Origin: Porticoccaceae bacterium
GTDB taxonomy: Bacteria > Pseudomonadota > Gammaproteobacteria > Pseudomonadales > Porticoccaceae
Assembly: GCA_002591625.1 (NCBI GenBank)
Contig: PCDB01000004.1
Span: forward strand, 6,892 to 13,296
DNA: 6,405 nt
Reading direction: 5' to 3'
Shown here: in pieces, positions 1-5,526 of the stretch
Position numbering within the stretch: position 1 is the first letter of the stretch
Layout: every line of letters begins with the position of its first letter
Program-made: the position numbers and the translations under genes
The notes under the pieces: generated by a model
What the model saw: the letters and a program-made list of their open reading frames with translations, nothing else
Told to the model about the DNA's origin: nothing
Databases searched by the model: none

Positions 1-5
1 AACAT
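1..5 (-). CDS. Possible start of soxD (sarcosine oxidase delta subunit), cut by window edge
   Basis: An ATG lies 29 bases after the soxB stop codon, followed by TT at the edge, so the second codon would be Leu or Phe. In soxBDAG operons soxD follows soxB directly and the delta subunit typically begins Met-Leu. The region before the ATG (GGACGCAGAGTT) holds only a weak ribosome-binding match. Only five bases are visible, so this rests on operon convention rather than on protein sequence. Confidence 0.25.
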
Positions 6-34
6 AACTCTGCGTCCAAATACTTACAATAATT

Positions 35-1285
35 CTAATGTGCAACCCCTGCTGCCCCATGCTCGTCTATTAGCGCACCGGTGTTAAATCGATCGAGACC
101 AAAGGCCTTAGCCAAAGGATGGGCGCGATCATTAGCTACCGTATCTGCGAAAACAAAACCAGATCCTGGTGTAGCCTTGAAGCCTCCGGTACCCCATCCA
201 CAATTAAAATACAATCCTTCCACTGAAGTCTTGCTGATAATAGGACATGCATCTGGACATGTGTCCACAATGCCACCCCACTGACGATTCATTCGCACTC
301 TGCTGAAAGCTGGAAAGAGTTCACAAATTGCTTGCAAGGTATGCTCAATAACGTGAAATGACCCGCGCTGACCATAGCCATTGTAGCCATCGACACCTGC
401 ACCGATAACCAAATCTCCTTTGTCGGACTGACTCACATATCCGTGCACTGCATTTGACATTACTACCGTATCTAAGCAAGGTTTTAGCGGTTCCGACACG
501 AGCGCTTGCAGTGGCCTCGATTCGACTGGCAGCCGCAATCCAGCCAATCCAGCAACCACTCCAGAATTTCCGGCTGGCACACATGCGATTTTTTGCGCTC
601 GAATAAAACCTTTGTTAGTTTCAACACCCTCTGCAATGCCATTTTTTACGCTGATATCAGTAACCTCAGTCTGTTGAAGAATATCAACTCCCATTGCATC
701 GGCAGCCCTTGCATACCCCCAGGCCACAGCATCATGGCGAGCGACTCCCCCACGAGGCTGCCAGGAGGCTCCAAGAATTGGATAGCGACAATTAGGTGAA
801 ATATTTATGAGTGGCGCTATCTCCTTTATCCGTCGAGGGGACACAACCTCCCCATCTATACCATTCAGTCGATTGGCATTTACGCGCCGTTCAATATCAC
901 GCATGTCCTGCAGGTTATGCCCAAGATTAAGCACGCCACGTTGACTGAACATGACGTTATAGTTTAGCTCCTGGCTTAAACCTTCCCAAAGTTGGAGCGC
1001 GAGCTCATAAAGGTGAGCTGCCTCATCCCACAAGTAGTTTGAACGAATAATCGTGGTATTTCGCCCGGTATTTCCACCACCAAGATAACCCTTCTCAACA
1101 ACAGCTATATCTTTGATTCCGTGCTCTTTAGCCAAATAATAAGCAGTAGCTAAACCGTGCCCTCCGCCCCCGACAACAATGATGTCATAACGCTCTTTAG
1201 GGGCCGGGCTACGCCACACCTTTTGCCAATGCTCGTTGAAGTTGAGAGCATTCTTTACGAGGTTAAATCCTGAGTATCGTTTCAT
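35..1285 (-). CDS. soxB: Sarcosine oxidase, beta subunit (heterotetrameric type)
   Basis: FAD-dependent catalytic subunit of cytoplasmic heterotetrameric sarcosine oxidase, which oxidises sarcosine to glycine with O2, giving H2O2 and passing the methyl carbon to tetrahydrofolate as methylene-THF. The 416-residue protein is full length. The dinucleotide-binding motif GGGGHG is at residues 39-44 after a beta strand (YDIIVV). [13 protein letters not shown] (76-88), FSQRGVLNL (113-121) and [16 protein letters not shown] (361-376) are family blocks, and the end IDEHGAA is typical. His184 in the motif ARHD matches the histidine (His173 of the Stenotrophomonas enzyme) that covalently binds FMN. The ATG start is supported by the family-typical beginning MKRYSGF, although no good Shine-Dalgarno sequence precedes it. 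One oddity is Arg257 in ESRPLQA, where relatives I recall have His. It lies downstream of a regulator of the type that controls sarcosine genes; soxD, soxA and soxG are expected to follow beyond the left edge. Confidence 0.96.
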   Translation of the reverse strand: MKRYSGFNLVKNALNFNEHWQKVWRSPAPKERYDIIVVGGGGHGLATAYYLAKEHGIKDIAVVEKGYLGGGNTGRNTTIIRSNYLWDEAAHLYELALQLWEGLSQELNYNVMFSQRGVLNLGHNLQDMRDIERRVNANRLNGIDGEVVSPRRIKEIAPLINISPNCRYPILGASWQPRGGVARHDAVAWGYARAADAMGVDILQQTEVTDISVKNGIAEGVETNKGFIRAQKIACVPAGNSGVVAGLAGLRLPVESRPLQALVSEPLKPCLDTVVMSNAVHGYVSQSDKGDLVIGAGVDGYNGYGQRGSFHVIEHTLQAICELFPAFSRVRMNRQWGGIVDTCPDACPIISKTSVEGLYFNCGWGTGGFKATPGSGFVFADTVANDRAHPLAKAFGLDRFNTGALIDEHGAAGVAH

Positions 1286-1450
1286 ATCAAAACAGTCGAT
1301 AAGTGCGCAGATCGGATAAAATTGTTTAGCCTTCGACGAGTTCCCAGCAGCGAGTTAGCATATGCGAACACGGGACAAATGAAGAAAAGTTAAAAGCCCA
1401 TTCCATGACCCATTAGACCGGAACCATTTTAGTGCAGCAGTAGTCGCCGA
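1286..1450 (-). promoter_or_regulatory. Intergenic region upstream of soxB, probable promoter and operator
   Basis: This 165-bp space separates the regulator gene from soxB and is the natural site of a soxB promoter. I see no strong sigma-70 promoter in it, which fits a promoter needing an AraC-type activator. A direct repeat CGAGTT (+ strand, 1337-1342 and 1351-1356, 14-bp period) lies about 50-70 bp before the soxB start, and TTCC/GGAA arms flank 1402-1423. Neither is a proven binding site. I see no intrinsic terminator after the regulator, so read-through into soxB is possible. Confidence 0.4.
1337..1356. repeat. Short direct repeat CGAGTT x2 upstream of soxB
   Basis: Two identical hexamers CGAGTT separated by eight bases (CCCAGCAG) give a 14-bp period, 52-71 bp upstream of the soxB start codon. 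AraC-family proteins often bind directly repeated half-sites, so this is a candidate operator for the adjacent regulator. Six-base repeats arise by chance, and a period of 14 is not the usual helical spacing of about 10 or 21, so the functional reading is weak. Confidence 0.25.
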
Positions 1451-2428
1451 TCAAGCTCGCAAACTCCTTTCTTTGCTTGGAGGGTTACCATAAATATCGC
1501 TATAGCATTTACTAAAATGAGGCGCGGTAGAAAATCCGCAGCTAATCGCTATTTCTATCATGGGCATTGATGATTGGAGAAGTAACAAACGTGCCCTGGA
1601 CAACCGTAATTCAAGATAATAACGCGACGGCGACCGGTGTAAATAGCGGTTAAAAAGTCTCTCGAGCTGCCTTCTCGAAATTCCCACAGACTCAGAAATC
1701 GCATCTAATCCCATAGGTTCCTCTATGTTGGCCTCCATTATGGCTACGGCCTCTATGAGGCGAGGCTGGCTAGCGCCTATAAGATATTTTAGAGGTGCAC
1801 GCTGGGGATCATTTTCTGTACGAACTCTTTCACACGTAAATTGATCCGAAATCTGCTGCACCAAATCATGCCCATGGATACTGGCTACAAGGTTCAGCAT
1901 CAAATCGATCGAACTGATACCGCCAGAGCATGTGTAACGATCGCGATCAATTACAAATAAGCGAGACGAGATCTCGAGCTGAGGAAATTGCTCTCGCATA
2001 GCTGATAAGTTTTCCCAATGGATCGTGCACCGATAACCATCCAGCAGGCCTGCCGCGGCTAAAACATAACTACCAGTGCATATCCCAGCAATGGGAATCT
2101 TTTTCTTAGCATAAGCTCTTAATGCATTGATGGAATTCTTATCACAATGACTGCCGATGTTATAGCCCCCGCATACTACAAGCATATTTAAATCGTCAGG
2201 ATTGGCTGGCGGGCTGTTAACAATCACCTCAATACCCGAGCTTGACTTGACGTGAAGTCCATCAGAGGTGAAAACTGAGTATTTATAAAGATCTTTACCG
2301 CTGATGCGGTTGGCCATTCGAAGAACAGAAATAGCATTTGCAAAAGTACTTAGTGTGTACTCTGGCATAAGCAGAAAGCCAATATGCAGTGTTAAGCCTG
2401 CGCCGGAAGCATCTAAGCCGTTTCTCAC
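1451..2428 (-). CDS. GlxA-family transcriptional regulator (DJ-1/PfpI-like domain + AraC HTH), GbdR/SouR-like
   Basis: Cytoplasmic DNA-binding regulator of the group that includes GbdR (glycine betaine/dimethylglycine) and SouR (sarcosine). Numbering is from the GTG start chosen here (325 residues). A DJ-1/PfpI or class I glutamine-amidotransferase-like domain covers about 12-190, with a nucleophile-elbow motif GICTG (Cys117) and TIHW (His137); in this group it generally serves to sense ligands. The AraC-type DNA-binding domain covers about 220-322: first helix-turn-helix near 239-276 (SRRQLERLF), second near 290-318 (IAISCGFSTAPHFSKCY). An in-frame TTG at 2464 would add 12 residues, but it has no ribosome-binding site, whereas GTG at 2428 has AGGAG seven bases upstream. 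It lies just before soxB and just after a corrinoid demethylation operon, so either could be its target; the effector may be a methylated glycine, by inference. The family call is firm, the ligand is not. Confidence 0.92.
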   Translation of the reverse strand: MRNGLDASGAGLTLHIGFLLMPEYTLSTFANAISVLRMANRISGKDLYKYSVFTSDGLHVKSSSGIEVIVNSPPANPDDLNMLVVCGGYNIGSHCDKNSINALRAYAKKKIPIAGICTGSYVLAAAGLLDGYRCTIHWENLSAMREQFPQLEISSRLFVIDRDRYTCSGGISSIDLMLNLVASIHGHDLVQQISDQFTCERVRTENDPQRAPLKYLIGASQPRLIEAVAIMEANIEEPMGLDAISESVGISRRQLERLFNRYLHRSPSRYYLELRLSRARLLLLQSSMPMIEIAISCGFSTAPHFSKCYSDIYGNPPSKERSLRA

Positions 2429-2440
2429 AACAGAACTCCT
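2429..2440 (-). promoter_or_regulatory. Ribosome-binding site fixing the regulator start at GTG 2428
   Basis: On the minus strand AGGAG (2440-2436) is followed by seven bases (TTCTGTT) and then GTG. This is close to the ideal spacing. The upstream in-frame TTG at 2464 is preceded by AT-rich sequence without any such match, so the shorter protein is preferred. Confidence 0.6.
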
Positions 2441-2513
2441 AAGACCTTTTGTTTCAATGCTCAAAATACTAGATGAACTGATTTGCTTTCGAATTTCTCG
2501 ACCTTTGGTTTGA

Positions 2514-2519
2514 ATTATA
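2514..2519 (-). promoter_or_regulatory. Candidate -10 element (TATAAT) for the regulator gene
   Basis: A perfect TATAAT on the minus strand lies 85 bases upstream of the GTG start, in the gap between the activator gene and the regulator. The matching -35 is poor: TCCTCA (2542-2537) at 17-bp spacing shares only three of six bases with TTGACA. It would give the regulator its own promoter. AT-rich gaps often contain such a hexamer by chance. Confidence 0.3.
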
Positions 2520-2566
2520 GACAGACTATTACGCTGTGAGGAAGTATTTTTTATGCAAGCATGGCT

Positions 2567-4585
2567 CTAGAGCTGGCGGTGCCCTCGGCTTTGGCGCCTA
2601 GAGGATAATTTCGCTTTCTGCTCGGGCTTGTCAATCACTGAAAAAAGATTTGTAAAAGGATCTGTTTTGTTCGGGAAAGCCATTGCGTCGACGAAATAGT
2701 CCTGAAAATTTGGTTCCGTGGCTGTTTCAATTTTTTCGATTTCTTGCACAAGGTTCTCGATGATCTTTCGCGAGTGGCTATTCAACAACGCTATCAGCGC
2801 ACCCGTGCCAGCAGCATTACCGGCAGACGAAACCTCACTTAAAGTACAGTCTGGTATCAGACCCAATACCATTGAATAAAGCACATCAATCTGACTGCCA
2901 AAGGCTCCTGCCAAACGAATCCGTTCAATCTGTTTACAGCCAATATGGTCCATTAGCAACTTGATGCCAGCATACAAAGCTGCCTTGGCTAATTGAATCT
3001 GCCGCACGTCATTTTGAGTCACAATAATCTGTGCATTGCTGTCGGCATTCGAATGCAATAAATAAGACCATGTTCGACCATCTGAGATAATTCGACTTGA
3101 ACGCTGGCTCAGATCGCCATAAATGACACCATCCTCCGAAACAATACCAGCCAAGAACATCTCCGATATAACTTCAATGATGCCTGAACCACAGATTCCG
3201 GTTACTACTTTCCCCTCTAGCGCATTTTCAAATGGCTGCTCATCTGACCAAAAATCGGATCCAATCACCTTGAATCGCGGCTCCAAAGTTTCCCTATCAA
3301 TTCTTACCCTCTCTATAGCACCAGCAGCAGCTCGCTGCCCGCAACTAATCTGTGCTCCCTCAAATGCTGGCCCCGTTGGGCTTGAACATGCCACGAGACG
3401 CTCATGGTTACCCAATATTATTTCAGCATTAGTCCCGACATCAACCAAAAGAGTCATCTTCTCCTGATTTTGCGGCTCCTCTGAGAGTATCATGCCCGCT
3501 GCATCGGCACCAACATGACCAGCTATACATGGCAGAACATAAACTCGTGCGCCGCGGTTGACTCTCAAACCCAACTCTGTTGATAAGATTTCCAAGGACG
3601 AATCTGTTGCCAAAGCAAACGGAGCCCAACCCAACTCTACCGGACTTATACCCAAGAGTATGTGGTGCATGATAGGGTTCGCCACTATAGATAGTTCAAG
3701 AACATCCTCCACTTCGGAAGCTACTTGACTCACAGCCTCAACGATAAGGCCGTTCAATGCTTCACGAATCACCTTCGTCATTTCGCGAGTCCCTTCTTGA
3801 TGCATCATTGCATAAGATACACGACTCATCAGATCTTCTCCGAAGCGAATCTGGGGGTTCATTGCGCTCGCACTCGCCAGTACTCTGCCGTTGGCGAGAT
3901 CGCAAAGATGCAAAGCGATGGAAGTGGATCCAACATCCACTGCGGCACCGAGAGCTTTGTCCCTAAAACCTGGCCATAGAGCAACGACTTCAGTTTGTTT
4001 GTGAACCGCCACTGTGATTGAGCGCTTGCCTTCGGCCAAGATAGGCTGCAGGTTTCGTAAAATATGACTATCATAAGTTAATTCAGGGAGTCCCCACTCC
4101 TCACCCAGCGCCACCATCAGCCGCTGCATATCCCCTTTTGGTTCGTTAATGTCTGCATCCGCCACCTGGACATAATGAAGTCGAGTAGCTGGATCCATAT
4201 GGATGTCCTGACTCGATGCTTCCTTCCGGATTACTTGACGATGAACCTGACTTTCAGATGGAACGTCGATTACAACATTATTAACTAACAGTGCCTGACA
4301 ACCAAGACGTCGACCTTTTGCCAATGGCTTTCTGAGCTCTTCAAATTTCTTCTCCCCTTCACTCTTGTACGAGAGATGGTCCAACGAAGAATTGATTTGA
4401 AGTTTTGGGAAAGATCCCTCGGAACACTCGATCTGGCAGCGACCACATATTCCGCGCCCACCGCAAACGGAATCTATGTCAACGCCCAAAGACCGCGCTG
4501 CATTTAGAACCGACGTATCTGCCGGAAAACTCCCGCGCCTGCCGGAGGGAGTAAACACGACCTTTACTAGGTCGCGAAAACCCAC
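2567..4585 (-). CDS. RACo-like corrinoid protein reductive activator ([2Fe-2S] ferredoxin + ASKHA ATPase, DUF4445)
   Basis: Activator that reduces inactive Co(II) corrinoid in methyltransferase corrinoid proteins back to Co(I), driven by ATP; cytoplasmic. Numbering is from GTG 4585 (672 residues, within the family's usual range). The N-terminal ferredoxin-like domain (about 5-110) carries Cys41, Cys47, Cys50 (CGGRGICGRC) and Cys96 (RRLGCQ), the pattern of a plant-type [2Fe-2S] site. A linker follows at about 110-210. The ASKHA domain shows AAVDVGSTSIA (214-224) and LLVDVGTNAE (379-388) as phosphate-binding strands, PTGPAFEGAQISCG (403-416), and LAGAFGS (558-564) near the adenosine site. The C-terminus is Arg-rich. 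An in-frame TTG at 4633 is possible but would overlap the upstream gene; GTG 4585 has a good ribosome-binding site and follows that gene's TAA after one base, suggesting translational coupling. The fold is distinct from RamA, which uses C-terminal [4Fe-4S] clusters. The partner corrinoid protein is not in the window. Confidence 0.93.
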   Translation of the reverse strand: MGFRDLVKVVFTPSGRRGSFPADTSVLNAARSLGVDIDSVCGGRGICGRCQIECSEGSFPKLQINSSLDHLSYKSEGEKKFEELRKPLAKGRRLGCQALLVNNVVIDVPSESQVHRQVIRKEASSQDIHMDPATRLHYVQVADADINEPKGDMQRLMVALGEEWGLPELTYDSHILRNLQPILAEGKRSITVAVHKQTEVVALWPGFRDKALGAAVDVGSTSIALHLCDLANGRVLASASAMNPQIRFGEDLMSRVSYAMMHQEGTREMTKVIREALNGLIVEAVSQVASEVEDVLELSIVANPIMHHILLGISPVELGWAPFALATDSSLEILSTELGLRVNRGARVYVLPCIAGHVGADAAGMILSEEPQNQEKMTLLVDVGTNAEIILGNHERLVACSSPTGPAFEGAQISCGQRAAAGAIERVRIDRETLEPRFKVIGSDFWSDEQPFENALEGKVVTGICGSGIIEVISEMFLAGIVSEDGVIYGDLSQRSSRIISDGRTWSYLLHSNADSNAQIIVTQNDVRQIQLAKAALYAGIKLLMDHIGCKQIERIRLAGAFGSQIDVLYSMVLGLIPDCTLSEVSSAGNAAGTGALIALLNSHSRKIIENLVQEIEKIETATEPNFQDYFVDAMAFPNKTDPFTNLFSVIDKPEQKAKLSSRRQSRGHRQL

Positions 4586-4597
4586 GTTAGCCTCTTC
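4586..4597 (-). promoter_or_regulatory. Ribosome-binding site for the activator gene, inside the end of the methyltransferase gene
   Basis: On the minus strand GAAGAGG (4597-4591) is followed by CTAAC and then GTG. The TAA in the spacer is the stop codon of the upstream methyltransferase gene, so ribosomes finishing that gene are placed at the next start. This decides for GTG 4585 over the upstream TTG at 4633, whose own upstream sequence has no clear match. Confidence 0.55.
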
Positions 4598-5480
4598 GTC
4601 GCCGACCACTGCGTTTTCGTCCCTCGCCTTCAACCAATGGTTCTCGATATGCTTTGATCCAGTTAGAGCAATTTGGATCCTTGCCTAACATAACATCTCC
4701 GCCCCGCACAGCCGATATTACTTCAGAATGCAGCGGGCTGGTTATGGCAGAGGTCATGCCAGCGCCCATAGCCATCGTCAAAAAGGTCGCATTGATTCCC
4801 TCACGATTTGGTAACCCAAAGCTAACATTTGATGCCCCGCACGTCGAATTAACTTTTAATTCTTCTCGCAGGCGACGCACAATATGCATCACTTGCAATC
4901 CGGCTGTGTTGATTGCTCCAATTGGCATGACCAAAGGATCCACAATCACATCACTGAAGTGAATTCCGTAATCAGCCGCCCGTTCAACAATTTTCTTCGC
5001 CACTTCGAAACGCACATCCGGATCTTCAGAGATGCCTGTCTCGTCATTCGAAATTGCGACCACCGATGCGCCATATTTTGCCACGAGCGGCAACACTCTA
5101 TCGAGGATCTCTTCTTCGCCAGTTACAGAGTTAACAAGCGCCTTACCTTGATAGACCCTTAACCCCTGTTCAAGTGCTTCGACAATAGAGGAGTCGATGC
5201 TCAAAGGCACGTCGGTCACCGATTGGACTAGTTGGATAACCTCAGACAGAATACGCGGTTCATCAGCTAATGGTATCCCCGCATTAACATCGAGCATATG
5301 CGCTCCAGCGGATACCTGAGCCAATGCATCCGCCTGAACGCGACTGTAATTACCCTCTTTCATTTCAGCTGCGAGTATCTTCCGGCCAGTTGGGTTTATG
5401 CGCTCGCCGATTATTACAAACGGCTCATCGAATCCTATTCTGACCTCTTTGGTTGGTGAACTTAATATCGTAGTAGTCAT
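4587..5480 (-). CDS. Methyltetrahydrofolate:corrinoid methyltransferase (pterin-binding, MtgA/AcsE/CmuB-like)
   Basis: Transfers a methyl group between a corrinoid protein and tetrahydrofolate; here probably from methyl-Co(III) corrinoid to THF. It is a cytoplasmic TIM barrel of the pterin-binding family and is often mislabelled dihydropteroate synthase. The 297 residues match the family length. Visible motifs are GERINPTGR (25-33), LDVNAG (63-68), LSIDSS (93-98), NSVTGEEE (117-124), DPLVMPIG (181-188) and the signature GASNVSFGLPNR (215-226), whose Asn corresponds to the catalytic-loop Asn of AcsE-type enzymes. These AcsE/MtgA features, rather than the sulfonamide-target loops of FolP, support the methyltransferase call. 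The ATG start has AAGGA five bases upstream. The C-terminal ten residues (RKRSGRRRRG) are strongly basic. The gene lies 46 bp after the MetF-like gene and one base before the activator gene. The methyl donor cannot be read from this protein; MtgA of the glycine betaine system and CmuB of the chloromethane system are both relatives. Confidence 0.93.
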   Translation of the reverse strand: MTTTILSSPTKEVRIGFDEPFVIIGERINPTGRKILAAEMKEGNYSRVQADALAQVSAGAHMLDVNAGIPLADEPRILSEVIQLVQSVTDVPLSIDSSIVEALEQGLRVYQGKALVNSVTGEEEILDRVLPLVAKYGASVVAISNDETGISEDPDVRFEVAKKIVERAADYGIHFSDVIVDPLVMPIGAINTAGLQVMHIVRRLREELKVNSTCGASNVSFGLPNREGINATFLTMAMGAGMTSAITSPLHSEVISAVRGGDVMLGKDPNCSNWIKAYREPLVEGEGRKRSGRRRRG

Positions 5481-5490
5481 GATTTTCCTT
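5481..5490 (-). promoter_or_regulatory. Ribosome-binding site of the methyltransferase gene
   Basis: AAGGA (5490-5486) stands five bases before the ATG at 5480 on the minus strand. The whole spacer from the MetF-like stop codon is 46 bp, with no hairpin-plus-T-run terminator, so the two genes are probably on one transcript. Confidence 0.55.
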
Positions 5491-5526
5491 AGCTATCAAT
5501 GTTAACTGTTACAATCAAAAAAGGTC

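Noticed and set aside
81..284. Plus-strand open frame opposite the soxB 3' end
   Set aside because: The soxB reading is unambiguous over this stretch, and the opposite frame shows no known features.
2514..2532. ATAG-N5-CTAT inverted repeat overlapping the candidate -10 as an operator
   Set aside because: Arms of only four bases that do not extend; expected by chance in AT-rich spacer DNA.
2553..2562. Palindrome ATGCAAGCAT next to a T run, as a terminator after the activator gene
   Set aside because: The arms are four bases with a two-base loop, and in the direction of transcription (minus) the stem is followed by A residues, not T. It cannot be an intrinsic terminator for these genes.
3123..3467. 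Plus-strand open frame of 114 codons inside the activator gene
   Set aside because: It is antisense to a well-supported gene with conserved motifs, has no recognisable domain, and its composition is that of a shadow frame.
4654..4962. Plus-strand open frame of 102 codons opposite the methyltransferase gene
   Set aside because: It lies wholly within the methyltransferase gene on the other strand; no ribosome-binding site or protein family is visible.
4587..5480. Dihydropteroate synthase (FolP) for the pterin-binding protein
   Set aside because: The motif GASNVSFGLPNR, the short length and the neighbouring RACo-like and MetF-like genes all point to a methyl-THF:corrinoid methyltransferase instead.
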